Notes under the pieces: generated by a model
What the model was told of the DNA's origin: nothing
Database searches by the model: none
Seen by the model: only the letters and a program-made list of their open reading frames with translations
Assembly (NCBI GenBank): GCA_015847255.1
Contig: JADLZK010011588.1
Location: forward strand, 124,001 to 188,000
Length of the DNA: 64,000 nucleotides
Source: Hyparrhenia diplandra
Taxonomy: Eukaryota; Streptophyta; Magnoliopsida; Poales; Poaceae
Direction of reading: 5' to 3'
In this document: positions 43,148 to 55,393 of the stretch, piece after piece
Layout of the letters: every line of letters starts with the position of its first letter
Numbering within the stretch: the first letter of the stretch is position 1
Program-made: the position numbers and the translations under genes

Positions 43148-45449
43148 GATGGAGCCGTTAGAGCCTCACCCGCTCCCCTCGGGAGCTCTTCCGCCCCACC
43201 CCAAAATCCACCAAAATCCACCCTTAATCCCCCCAAATCCATCCCCTTCCTCCAGATCTGCTCCCTCCTCATGCTGCTCCATCGATTGGTGGGTTCCTTT
43301 CCTCGGTTTGGGCTGCAGTGATGGGGGCGGCTCCCCTCTTGCGGACACCGGCCATGGCTGCGAGTCCTCTGCTGCTGCTGCTCCCTACCACGTCGGTGAC
43401 TCCCGGGCTGCTGCCCGCGGAGAGGGCGGGCGTCCATGGGCGGGCCGGGCGGCCGCCGCGCGCGCGGCGCCGTCGGCCCCCTCCTCATCGCTCCGCCCGA
43501 GGAGGGCGGTGATCTTGTTGAAGACGAAGGCGATGGGGAGGCGGTACCTGGTGTTGCCTCGACCCAGGGCGTCGGGGCGCCACCAAGCCCGGCACCGACG
43601 GCCTCCAGCGCTCGACCGGCCTCAGCAGGGATGGGGTTTGCGCTATCGACGGACGCCCCGGCCTTCTACCCTTGTGGGACCCCGGGCCGCCGCAAGTCCA
43701 TGCGCTGGACAGAGTCTGACGACGACTCAGACGGCGAATCCATCCCCTCTCCGGCGCCGCGGTCGTCACGCCTCGGCGTCGCTCGTCGTTGGATAGGTGC
43801 AGCCAGGTGGGTCCTTGCTCCCTTCCCGATCTCCACCACGGCTCCCGGATTTGGTCGCTTCACCGACGAAAACCATGCTTTCTTCGTCCCGGGGTCGTGC
43901 CCCTGGACGCAAGCGGCAACGCAGGCGTCGCCCGAAGGGGCCGCGTGGTGGTCGCCACGCGGGTGCCCGTTCATCAGCGTCTCGGGCCCCGCGGGGCTGC
44001 GCGCAGTCCTCGCTCACCGGCGTCGGGAGACGCCCGCGCCCCCGCCCACCATGTCGCCGTCGACATCGGGGGCCCTCTGGTGTGGCTACGCCCCAGCGCC
44101 CTGTTCTTTGCCACCTTTGTGCACCCGTCGCGCCTCTCTTCCAAGCCCGATGCGGATGGGTTTCGGGAGGTTCGCAGCGCCGCCGCCGCCTTTCCCGGCG
44201 TCGATTTCGTCGCGCCGTGCCCATGGACCTTCAGGGTCTATGCTTCAACCGCCTTCGGGAAGGGCACGTCAAGGCCGGGCCGTTAGGTTCGTGTCGCCGC
44301 ACCTGCCGGCGCGAGGGGCATAGGGCGCGCCACTGCCCGTGGCGCATGTCGGAGGTCGAGGACCAAAAGCCCATCGACCGCGCGGACCCTATCCGTGCAG
44401 CATCCGCCGCCGCCTGAGCTGAAGCCTCCGGCACATAACAAAGTCGCCTCCTCTGCCGCCAAGGTCCAGGACACTGTTTCTGTGGTTCTTGCGGGGTGCT
44501 CCCGAGGCGACCGCTAGAGTGGAGCCCAGCGACCATGTCGGCAGACACGTGGATCGACCCAATGCTAGAGGAGTTCGCCGCTTTGGACCGAGCCCTCCAG
44601 TTGTGGACTGCTGCTCGGATGTGTCGATGGCGAGCTATGTATTAGGGGACATCGCGGAGACCAGACCGGACGTCGGCGTCGACCGGTGGTCCGCCATGGT
44701 CGATGCTGAGTTTGTGTGCCATGGCATGGCCGTGGTGGTAGCTCGGCCACTCCAGAAGTTGTGCCGCCCCGTCTAGTCTGCCGTCGTCGGACGTTGATCC
44801 GCCGGCGACACCTCCTCCGACGTCTGACGTGGACATCAACAGTGCGCCGAGCGTCCCATCCTCCGACGATGATGTTGAGCGCGTGTCACTGTCGATCCGG
44901 GAGGAGCTGGAGGAAAGGTTGTGCATCCCTCTCAACACTCCTCCGATCAAGGTTGGGCCCTAGGCCGCGACGCTCCCGCGACGCCAATATCGGTCCATTT
45001 CTGCGGAGGAGTGGACGCGCGCGGCTAAGCCGCGCGCCCCCAATGCAACGGTTCAAGCACGGAAGGTGCCGCCGTAAGCTTGGCGAGAAGGTCGGCGATG
45101 ATGTCGTCGATGCAGATATTGAGCAGAAGTTCGTGGTTGCGTTTGGGGGCAAGATGACTGAAAAAAAGAGGAGTTGCTTCCAGGCCCTGCTATCCGGTGG
45201 GCTTGAACTGTCCGCCATGGATCTCAACATGGCCGGGATTGAGGAAGAGGAGGCCTGCTAGATAGGGCTTGTTCTTTTTATCTCGCTTTTGTCACAAGTT
45301 TTTCTCCAATGTAATCGCCGTGTAAGATCCAAGTAGAAGTAGGGCGTGGTGATCCTGGTAATCGTCGTGTTACCAGATCAACCATAGTTTGTAACACTGT
45401 CAAGCTTAATGAAAACGCGCCTAGGCGTGCTCTTGAAAAAAAAAAAAAA
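43148..45449 (+). mobile_element. ORF1-only L1-type LINE derivative (~2.3 kb)
   Basis: The element is flanked by AATCTAAATGCT (43136-43147 and 45448-45459) and ends in a ~14-nt poly-A, a clear retrotransposition signature. The GC-rich 5' part and broken frames lead to a zinc-knuckle region at about 44217-44345 (MDLQGLCFNRLREGHV ... CRREGHRARHCPW), typical of plant LINE ORF1. Frames break repeatedly. No endonuclease or reverse transcriptase is present before the tail, so ORF2 has been deleted and the copy must have been mobilised in trans. It is inserted about 180 bp upstream of the RIP start codon. Confidence 0.85.
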
Positions 45450-45459
45450 TCTAAATGCT

Positions 45460-47592
45460 CTTGACCTAGCTCAAAGATCCAGTATTTCTTAGAGCTAAAA
45501 ATACCTAGCTTTCAAAAAAATCCATATATTTCCTGGAGCTAAAGCACAACTTTTATAAGCCAGCACTTTCTCCTCTACCTTAAGTGACATGGCAGTGCTC
45601 CTGCCTTTCATTTCAAAAAACTTTTATAAGCGAGACAAGAGTTTTGTTAATCAGCAGGTCAGTTACCAGAAAATAATGGGGTTACCCATCCTCTCTAGCA
45701 GTACCCCCCACCCCACGGGCGGTAACATGATGCACACAATAAACAAATCAGTGTTGTCCGTTAATCAACAATTAATTAGCAATTAGTTGTGCACCCCGTG
45801 TATTAGCTCCAACTACCTACCTCGACTCAACTTGGAGGCCAGTCGAGCGATTAATCATCTATTTTTGGCTGGTTGCAGACTTGCAGGTAGTAACCAGACT
45901 ACCAAGTTCCTCCAAAATTTTCCCAATAACAGTTAAGTCGAACCACGGGCAAGACAAAAGGCCTAGTAATATCAAATTGACGTAATACAAAGAATTTTTT
46001 TTTCCTGCAGATTTGTACAAAACGGCTTAGGTTCTAGAGGCAAAACAAATGTTTCATTTAAGTTGAATGAATGTTTTTTATTACTTTAAGGGATTGACTG
46101 TCTACTTCATACCCAGGTGAAAAAGGTTCATGCTTCTACACCTGAAATTTGTGAGCTTGTTATAAGGAGAAAATTTCAGGTGTTTTTTCTGTGTTTGGTA
46201 GCGGCATGATATAGATATTTCACTTCGTCGGTGTTTGGTTCCGAGACAGAGTGGAACTGTCCCTAATAGAGAATATTCACTTAGATTTGAGAACTCTGTC
46301 ATCCCAAAAAAGTGAGGTACGCACTCGTCCTTCGCCGATGCCGTCTGGTTTCCGTCCACATCTTTCCTTCTTCTTGGCGAGGGTGAGGGCTTTGGCCTGC
46401 TGGCGAGCTCGGCCACGACCCGGTCGTGGGTGGCCCCAGCGAAGCTTCGACCACGGCCCGGTCGAGGGCGGCCTCGGCGCAGGCCATGGCCCCAACAGAG
46501 GTAGGGTAGGTGGAGCTGCTCCTCCACCATGGATGTGTATTTTTTTATGTGCTCTGTTTTCGGGAGATGAGAGGAGGAAGAGAGAGAGTTTCATGTTTAT
46601 GATTAGTGCAGGATGGAACACTCTGCTCCTCTTTGTACCAAAAAGTGTCACATAACATAGAACAATGCTAAAACATAATGGAGATCATAGCACAATGACA
46701 TATAACACCCAAAAAGCAACAATCATCAAAACTAGTGTTGACTGTGTACCTGCAGTACTTGAATCTGTTGACCGCAAGCAATGAGGAGAGGACGACGTCG
46801 ATGCAGCAGATCTGCAAGCAATGAGGAGCCTTTACATCGGATTGTAAACGAACTTTATTGAAAGACAGTTATTCAAAGACAGAATTTGTGTTGAGTAATG
46901 TTCTTTATTTGCATGCTGAAGAAATGTAATTGTACTAAGGTAGCATAACAGTAATGATATTCTGAACAAGGCAAGTGTTCAAAAGTGCAGGACAGCACTT
47001 TCGAACAGCCCATCCATGGAAATTCAGAATATCTCTGCCATAGCACCATGCCAAATTTCTGAAACTTGTTGGTTCATACTTTATCCATGTATTTCACAAA
47101 GAAAACTACAGCAACCCAAAACCATCAGCTCGCCTTCATTCACAGGAGACAATCATTCACGGGAGACAACACCACATTATGGAGTCTCTACAACATAAAA
47201 AGAACAAAAAGTAAGACTTCTTTTTGGTGCGACATTAGTTTTGGTACTTCCATCTGCCTACATGCGATTCAGCACCTCCACTCCCTCCATCGGCCATGCG
47301 AAGGCGAAAAAAATAGGAAAGTCAACCCCCACACAAGGCAACCAATGCACGTGATTTCTCCTTCCTTTCCTTTTCTACCACTTTCTTTCCTTTTGTACCA
47401 CAAAATCATTCAATCAACTAAAAAAGAAAGTAATGCATCATTCAATCAATTAAAAAAAGAAACGCTCATCCGCCCTGCCATCACCCACGCGGCCACGCTG
47501 CATGCGATCTCCTCCTGTTCTCCTCCAATCACGCTTGAGATTTTGTAAGTGTGATAATTGTTACATTTTATCGGTGTGAATATCACGGGTGA
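45460..47592. other. Intergenic DNA, no recognised gene
   Basis: Mostly AT rich. A GC-rich island at 46320-46520 (CCACGACCCGGTCGTGG palindrome and repeats of it) gives overlapping frames without a recognisable domain; the surrounding TTCAGGTGT..., GTGTTTGGT text suggests it lies in a transposon. The remainder shows nothing I can name. Confidence 0.4.
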
Positions 47593-48976
47593 TCTAATCA
47601 TTATACAATATAAAAAGGATGAAAATAAGATTTTTTTATCGTGAGGTAAAAAACTCTTCGCTCCGGCCGCTCCGCCCTGCGATCCAAGTCTCGCTCCGTC
47701 ACTTCGCCCCATGTGATCCTTTCGCTCTGTCTCGCCCGACAATTCCTCCGATGATCACACAATTCCTTCCTCCACCCACCGCAGACCATCATGTCGTGAA
47801 AAATTCGGACCCCCCGCGAGAAATTCGGCCAACGAGCTCATGGTTTCCTCTCCTCCGCAAGGCCGTGTGCGCACCGCGCTTCTTTAACCGCCGCCACGCC
47901 CTCGCTCCTACTTGTCCGCGCCACCGAGCTCCGATCCCCGAGCCACGCCCGGCGTCGATTGACGCGCCGCTCCGCCCCAACGGCGATCACCTGTCCCTCC
48001 CCGCCGCGGACGGGCGCTCCCGCCGGGGCGCAATCACCTCTTTCCAACCGCGGCAGCGAGACGCCGTTGCCGGTCTCTCTACCACTCCTACGTCTCGAGC
48101 ACATCTACTTCTCACCGCCCCAACTCGGTGTTCTCCCACGCCGTCCACGAGCGCCGCACCGCTTCGGGCAGGTGCTGGCCGAAAGTCCCTCGCCGGCGCC
48201 GACGTCGTCATCCCGGTGCCGACTCAGCTTCTACGCCCGCTTTCAAGGTTCGCGTGCGGCGTCGGGCTCGAAGTTCCAGCGAGGGCCTCATCCGCTTGCA
48301 CTACAATGGTTGCGAGCTTCATCCAGCCGATCAGGCGATCCGGGACCTCGCCGTGAAGCTGGCTTCGCCCGTGCGCGGCGTCATCACCGCCGAAAGAGTG
48401 TTGTGGTCGTGGACTCAGCGGTGCGCGACACTACCTCGGGCAAGATCGTGCGGCTCCTCCGTGGACGCGCCCGACGCGGGAGGTGCAGATGCGGATCGCG
48501 AGCCCGCCCCGTGGTGGGCTCCGCCTCACGGCATCGACACGCCCGAGCGAGGGCGAGCACATCTCAACTGAATGGACTTGGATGACGTCTTGTTGGGAGA
48601 TTGGCGGCGACTTCCGCGCCTACCTCTCGTGCGTGGGCAAGCTACACAACATCTACGACCAAGAGGTTGGGGACTACTGCGATGCGTGCTTCTCACGCAA
48701 CTACCATATCTCGCCCACGCTGGCCGACCCAACACCGAGCCGGAGGAGTGAGCCGGGAGGGTGATCTCGCTCGCGCCCGTGCCTGCACGTCTAGGTTGTT
48801 GATTCAGCTACGTTCGGTGAGTTGGACAATTTTTGCGTGAACTTTGCGTTTTGAATTAAATGTCGGTTTAATGTCGCTATTTCATTTAACAATATTGTTA
48901 TCTTATCATGCGATCCATTTATTTATAGTAAAAAAAAAAATAATTATCCCGTAGCAACGCAAGGACGCGATACTAG
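47593..48976 (+). mobile_element. Possible Helitron-like element (~1.4 kb) carrying GC-rich captured DNA
   Basis: It would start at A|TCTAATCATTATACAATATA and end CCCGTAGCAACGCAAGGACG followed by ATACTAG|T: 5' TC and 3' CTAG ends, a GC-rich potential hairpin 10-15 nt before the 3' end, and insertion between A and T. The interior (47640-48780) is GC rich with exon-like frames, including FRAYLSCVGKLHNIYDQEVG, that I cannot assign; they break every 100-200 bp. Just outside, TTGATACTAGTATATTACAA is tandemly repeated. No Rep/helicase is present. Alternatively it is a Pack-type DNA transposon. Confidence 0.45.
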
Positions 48977-50033
48977 TATATTACAATAGTTGATACTAGT
49001 ATATTACAATAGTTACATTACAACAGTTATAAATTATGGGTCAAATTATTGATCAAGATTGTAAAGTTTTAATCTTTATATAAGTGTGTGTCTTATAAAT
49101 TGGACTGAAGTGAATACAACTATATGAACATGCCTAGCAAATTTTATTAGAGTTTCTCCCTCTCGTTCATTGCCTTTGCCTGGAAATTGGAAACAAAAGG
49201 CACTGCCTCGTCAGACTATCTGTGAACTTGTGTATGGCTAAATGTTGTAGTGTCCTACTCCGTATTTCTTTTTTTTTTTTTGCACATAAACAGATCCGCA
49301 TACAGAGATCAAGAGAAGAAGCTAAAATATGCTTTATTAATCCTAAAAGCAAAAGAGAGATCTTAAAATGACTTCAAAATGGCATCTGCAGTCCATATTG
49401 CGGATGCCAGAAAATCAGCAACCTTTGTAAACTAATCTAGACGTACATAAATCGCGAAACCTCCAGAGCTAGTGAACGGACCTCCAGCTCGCAACCTCGG
49501 AAAAATGCCTATATGGTGAACATACGCAAATCAGCAACCCTTGCATCCCCCAATCTTGGAATCTCCAGCTTGTGAACGGACCGGCGCTGCGCCAGCCGTG
49601 CCCCCGAATCGCAGGAACCAGCGCCAAATCAGGATTGAGCGGAGGAAGAGGAGGGGAGGGAAGAAAAGTATATCACCTCGCGAGCTCCACCCTCGGACGC
49701 TGTGGCTGCCGGTCCCGTGGTCCTCTTCTGGGTGCGATGGGAGGGGCAGGAAGCTTTGGGGGCAAGGAGATTTGGGGTCGCGGCGGCGTGTGCACCTGCT
49801 GGGTGTTAGCATTGGGGGAAGGAGATTGGAGAATTGGGGACGAGTTCAGACGAACAGCAAGCAGCAGGGACGAGGTGACTAGGAACGAGTCGTTCGAACG
49901 ACGAACGATTATAGGAGAGGTTTGAACTTGTGTTTACAAAATCGATACCCCTCTCACGCTCCTCTACACTCTCTCAAGCAGTAGGGACGAGGTGACAGGG
50001 AGGAAACAGCACCGCACGCGACTCACCCCACTC
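48977..50033. other. Intergenic DNA with a possible retroposon 3' end
   Basis: A T-rich tract at 49266-49281 precedes TTGCACATAAACAGATCCGC, which may be the poly-A side of a minus-strand retroposon. Two ~20-bp phrases (AATCAGCAACC, CTCCAGCT..GTGAACGGACC) recur between 49430 and 49580, indicating a small duplication. GC-rich frames at 49530-49920 are contradictory on the two strands. Confidence 0.35.
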
Positions 50034-50301
50034 GGCCTTGTTTAGACCTTTTTACCCCCTCTCTCTCTCCATCACATCACATTAAATACGGTTTAGGCGT
50101 GCATTACGAGATGATTCTTTTGAGAATGAAATGTAGGTAAAAAAAATAACTAATTACACAGTTTAGGCGTACATTACGAGGCGATTCTTTTGAGCCTACT
50201 TACTCCATGGTAAGATAATATTTACCACAAACAAACGAAAACGCGTCTTCAGGGGCTCCAACAGTTACTTTTGTAAGTTTTTCTAACATCTAAACAAGGC
50301 C
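50034..50301. mobile_element. MITE (268 bp)
   Basis: GGCCTTGTTTAG and CTAAACAAGGCC are perfect 12-bp terminal inverted repeats. The phrase TTTAGGCGT(G/A)CATTACGAG followed by GATTCTTTTGAG occurs twice inside. No coding capacity. Confidence 0.78.
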
Positions 50302-50302
50302 A

Positions 50303-53300
50303 CCGTTCAGACGTACATTGGGCCTCGTGACTGTCTTCCCGCTCTGGGCTCGTGGGCTGCTTCAGGTGCCAAACACACGGGTGGTAGATGGGCTTGTAAC
50401 AGTCCCGGGTCCTTGAGAGTCCGCTTGTCCCCAAGCAGGAGAGCATGGGAACTTCTAGAGAAGTTGCGGCTTGTTCTTCCGGGTAGCCATATCGGCGGAC
50501 CACCCGGACCAACGAACCAGTACTTACCGATGTAACCATTAGCGAGGGAGAAGTTCGGGTCTGCGGAATCTCTTCGGGCACTCGCGGCAACTCGCATCGG
50601 AAGGTAAGTGAGGGGATACGGCCCCGAACCGTCGGAGTAATGGCCGTCTTCAGTTGGGAGACATGAAAGACGAGGGTGTACTAATGTTGACGATGGTAAC
50701 AAGAGCTTGTAGGCCACGGCACCAATGCGGGCAACAATAGTGAATGGACCAAAGTACTTGAAGGAGAGAGCTTACGGGTTTGCCCGTGGAGCCGAGTAGA
50801 CGCACACAAAGGCTGCACTTTGACAAACACTTTGAATCCCCAACACGACCTTTGTCTCTCGATAGTTTCTTGTCACTGTCGTTTCATCCTGGCCTTGGCT
50901 CGAGCTAGATGCTGGCGAAGGACATCGTTCATGAGCTGGCGATCTTGTAACCAAGTAGAAACTTCTGGCACTAGTACATCTTCAAACAAAGAGATTCCAA
51001 AATGGCGAGGAGAATGACCATAAAGAGCTTCGAAGGGGGAGCAGCCCAATGCTGAATGAGCGGTTGTATTGTACGAAATCAGCTGGTCCCAACCATGAAG
51101 ACCACTTGGCGGGCAGGCATTCACAAAGCACCGAGGTAGGTTTCCATTGTTTGATTCAATCTTTCGTTTGACTGTCGGATTCGGGTGATAACTGGAACTC
51201 ATGTGTAACAAGACATCTGCAAAGCAATGAGCAAAGTTTTCCAAAATGTCTTGGTGAAAATACGGTCCCTGTCGAGATGATCACCGTTGGCAGGCCATGT
51301 AGGCGATACAATCGTATCAAAGAATGTCTTGGCAACCCCAAAGAATAAGTAAATGGGTGGAGTAGGGGCAGGAAATGTGCATATTTGGTGAAAGAATATA
51401 TGACGACAGAATACAATTGGCATGACCTGACCTGGGTAGACCTTCAACAAAGTCGATAGAGACTGTATGCCAAGCATAGGCAGGGACATGTAGTGGCTGT
51501 AGTAGCCCCGGCAACCGAGCACGATCAGGCTTAGCCTGCTGACAAGTAAGGCACGACTGCACATAAGCATGAGTTGCTGATTTCATACCTTTCCAGGCAA
51601 ATAACTGCTTCAGTTTGGTGTAGGTAGCTGGAAAACCTGAATGCCCTCCAAGTGCAAGAATGAATGGCGAGGAGAAGATTTTCTGTTGCAAAGGCGTATT
51701 GTCACCAATCCAAATACGCCCATCATAACGTAGGATGCCATCCTTTAGTGTGAATCTTGGTACAACATGAGGACAGATAAGTAGCTTAGCTATCATGTCA
51801 GAGCAATGAGGATCAACAAAATATCCCTACACAACCTCTTGGATCCAAGAAGGAGTAACCACTGACAGAGCTGCACAAGTTGAATCATGTGCAGTTTTCC
51901 TTGATAAAGCATCCGGCCTTTCGGTTTGTTATACCGGGTTTGTACACAATTCTGAACTGCAGGCCAACCAGTTTAGCATATAGTTTTTGTTGCCATGGTG
52001 TATGTAAGCGTTGATCTCCCAGCTGGACCAAGCTTTGCTGATCCGTAAATATAGTGAATTCAAAGCATCTTTGCAAGTAGGTTCTCCACTGTTGAATAGC
52101 CAGAATTACTGCCATATACTCTTTTTCATATGTACTCAAGGCACTTGTTCTAGGTCCCAATGCCTTGCTTAAGAAGGCCAAGGGGTGACCATCTTGGACT
52201 AAGACATAGCTCCAATACCATGCCCACTAGCATCGGTTTCAATCTTTGAAGGGTTTTGAGAAGTCGTAAACCCAAGACTGGAGAAGAGCTCAGAGCTTGC
52301 TTGAGGGCATTAAAAGAGCTATCATGATTAGCAGTCCATTTGAAGATGACATTCTTCCTTAGTAGCTCATTCAGAGGTTTGGCAATGATCCCAAAGTTTC
52401 TGACAAACTTTCTGTAGTATCCTGCCCAAGTCCTAGAAAACCTCTCGAGATCCTTGATAGATGCTGGTATAGGCCAGTTAACCACAACAGTAATCTTGAT
52501 GGGATCAGTAGAGACTCCATGACCAGATATGATGTGTCCCAGTTATGCAATGCTAGTCTTAGCAAACTCACACTTGCTCAGCTTAATCTTCTAGTCATGT
52601 TTACATGAATCGCTCAAAGACCATCCTGAGGTGGACCAAATGTTCCTCATATGTTCTGCTGCAGATAAGGATGTCATCAAAGAACACCAGAACAAACTGT
52701 CTTAGGAATGGAGCCAAAGTCGAGTTCATAGCATCTTGAAAAGTACCGGGTGCACCAGTAAGGCCAAAAGGCATAACTACGAACTCAAACCGCCCAAAAT
52801 GAGTTTGGAAAGCAGTTTTAAATTCTTCTCCAGGCTTCATAAGAATTTGATGGAATCGGACACGAGATCCAACTTGGAAAACCAACAAGCTCCGGAAAGT
52901 TCATCCAACAACTCATCTATAATGGGTCTTTGGGTATTTGCCTTTGACTGTGATTGCATTTAGGTGTCTATAGTCAATGCAAAATCTCCATGTATTGTCT
53001 TTTTTCTTAACCAGCAAAACAGCAGAAGAAAATGGGCTTGTACTTTTCTGAATGATGCCAGAAGCTAGCATTTCTCTAACTTGTTTTTCCACCTCATCTT
53101 TGATGACGGGGAAAATCTGTATGGTCTAGTAAAAAGGGGAGCGACCCACGGAACCAATGGAATGGAGTGTTCACAGCCTCCGGTGGGTGGTAAGGTAGTT
53201 GGAGGATCAAATAGTGGAGAAAACTCATGCACCATAGTATCAACCTCAACAGGTAAAGCTTCAGAAGGAGATGCAGCTGATTTAGTGTTAGCTTGACTAA

Positions 53301-53460
53301 CATGTAACACAGCCCTAGCAGATAAAGCAGGCAGAATACCAATCAAGGTGACAATGTTGTCCTGGTAAGACAGTTGGAGCCATTTCTGTTCCCAATGGAT
53401 GGTCATAGGACTGTGTTGCTCTAACCAATCAATGCCCAATATCATATCAAATGAGGACAG
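50303..53460 (-). mobile_element. Gypsy retrotransposon internal region (chromovirus), decayed
   Basis: On the minus strand, 5' to 3': end of the aspartic protease (ILGIDWLEQHSPM, 53445); reverse transcriptase with FGLTGAPGTFQDAMN and the catalytic VFFDDILI (52888-52601); RNase H (STYEKEYMAVILAIQQWRTY, 52181-51885); integrase zinc finger and core (HSGFPATYTKL...SCLTCQQAK, SIDFVEGLP, about 51700-51420) and its C-terminal part (HSALGCSPFEALYG, 51244-50873); and a chromodomain-like tail (RRYGYPEEQAA, near 50490). Frameshifts separate the pieces. Gag is not recognised upstream, and no LTR pair is visible, so this is a fragment. Confidence 0.88.
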
Positions 53461-55393
53461 GGGGTATCACCTTGGATCGAAATAAACTCCCTCATACTGA
53501 ATTTCCCAAAGAGCGAGATGAAATATGAGAAGAACAGTTGATAATCGGCTATGAAAACTTCTTCTTTGGTCTAGAGGATGATTCCTTTTCTTCCTTTGGG
53601 TGTTCATGAAAACTAGGAAAAAGATCACACCTGCTTGAGTTTGTCAAAACAAACCTTGCTTTAGGAAAGGAAAGAAAAGTTCCTCCGTAAGCGCATGATG
53701 GTCATGCGAACAACTTTTCTAGGATGAGATCCAAATACATTATCCTTTTCAAAGGATAGGATTTGGCCCGAGGTTAACTACAGAATTCTCTCCTATAATG
53801 GGTTGTTTCATGATCATTTTGATCAACCGTAGACACAGCTCATAGCCAAGGGGTAGGATAGGTTCTAAAGATTCTAGTGGCCTGAACTTGTGCTTATGGG
53901 TGCAGCATAAGGATAGGTGTGGAATCCGAGGATCCCAAAAAGATATAAAAAGAAGAGAAAATATAAAAAGAAAAACTACACTAAGGTATGGTACAAGATT
54001 AGTTATACTCAATGTTTTCTCGGCAACCATTCTCCCACAGAACGGCGCAGAAATGCTTGTTGGCATTTGATAAGCCCTACAGAAATATAATGTATAATCC
54101 AAGAAGAGAACGGATACCGGTGAGCACTTCACCCGGGAGAGGGTTTTAATATCGAATCTACAGGGAGAATGATGTGAAGATAACTGAGACATATAACTAA
54201 TCTTTGAGCAAAGCAGTCAATGACTTGAGAGGATAAAGAGGTAAGGAGATTCCCTACGGTTGTCTAGTTCTTACCCTTGTAAGCAATGTTGATATTGTCT
54301 TAAGGGGACGTTACTCAAAGGAAAGCAGGGACGAAACGTGTAATCCTCCAGTAACATGGTCCTACTTGGCCTATCATTCGGGGGGTGGACTCCAAAGGAA
54401 TCAATGGTACTATCACTACCACGAACTACCACACGTCCCGGAATGTAGGGTGCATTCACAAGCAACCTCGGTCTAAGCACCACGCCTAAACCTAAGCTAA
54501 CTCCTCTAATTTATAGGGTCCTACAGATTAAAGTACTCAAATAAGAGTTGTGAACAATAAGAACATTTACTTACTTAAATAAGAAGTTGATCCACCATAG
54601 AAGTCTCAAGATCAGGCCCAATGCTAATGGGACTTGATCCCGATGGTACAAGATGTGGAGGAGTCACCGACAGGTCCGGTGCTTCCTCAGCAGCTCTTCC
54701 CTTCACCCACGCTTTAGCTCTAGGAACAAGATTAGCTCTAGTCTCTCTCATGGGAACTATGGCTCTAATCTCTCTTAATGCTTGCTCTCAACTCACTCTA
54801 GGGCTTCTAGTTCTACATGATCTTCTAATCTAGATTAGAATTAGAGAGGAGAGGTTGTCCTCACATTGGGACACCTCTATGACCAACAGGTCAAAAGATA
54901 ATGAATAGAATGAGTTCGGGTTTAACCCTGGGGTCAGGGGGTCTTCTTATATAGGCCTTGGTGATGAACAGGGACCCTTGGATCAAACCGATCTCCAACA
55001 ACGGTGTAGATACAACCTCAAGGTCGGTGGTAAACCGACATACAAATTTGAGACTGAACAGGTGACCCCACCTGGCGGCCGGCCTAAAAGCCTCTAAAGC
55101 CGCTAGCGGGGGGTTGAGATCATCTTGAGATCTCCCTTGTCCTGGTGTCTTCTGGTATCTTCTAGAGTGTTTTAGTCCACATTTTGGGTTGAGTTACTTC
55201 ACGGTTAAGTCTTGTCATCGTATAGAATGTAAACTCTTCTGATTCTCACCGTTCTTATCTGCTTTTATCTGTTTAGTCCCTGCAAAGTCATAAATCACCA
55301 AAGCTCGTGGAATTATGTTAGTTAGACCCCTAGACTTATGTTGATATTCATTTTAAACCCTTATTCATGTTTAGTTGACTAGTAATATTATGC
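53461..55393. other. Transposon-like DNA, not assigned
   Basis: No gene is recognised. The stretch 54066-55390 starts TGATAAGCCC, contains CTTATATAGGCCTTGG and ends GGTGTCACA, which could be an LTR, but no partner, primer-binding site or target duplication can be confirmed. It may belong to the adjacent chromovirus or to the Copia-type element on its right. Confidence 0.35.

Noticed and set aside
43166..44548. Long GC-rich frames on the minus strand opposite the LINE ORF1
   Set aside because: Shadows of the plus-strand ORF1 region. The CCHC motif, poly-A and target duplication fix the element's orientation as plus.
53749..54192. 147-codon minus-strand frame as a host gene
   Set aside because: It lies between a chromovirus fragment and LTR-like DNA, has no recognisable domain and no splice or promoter context.
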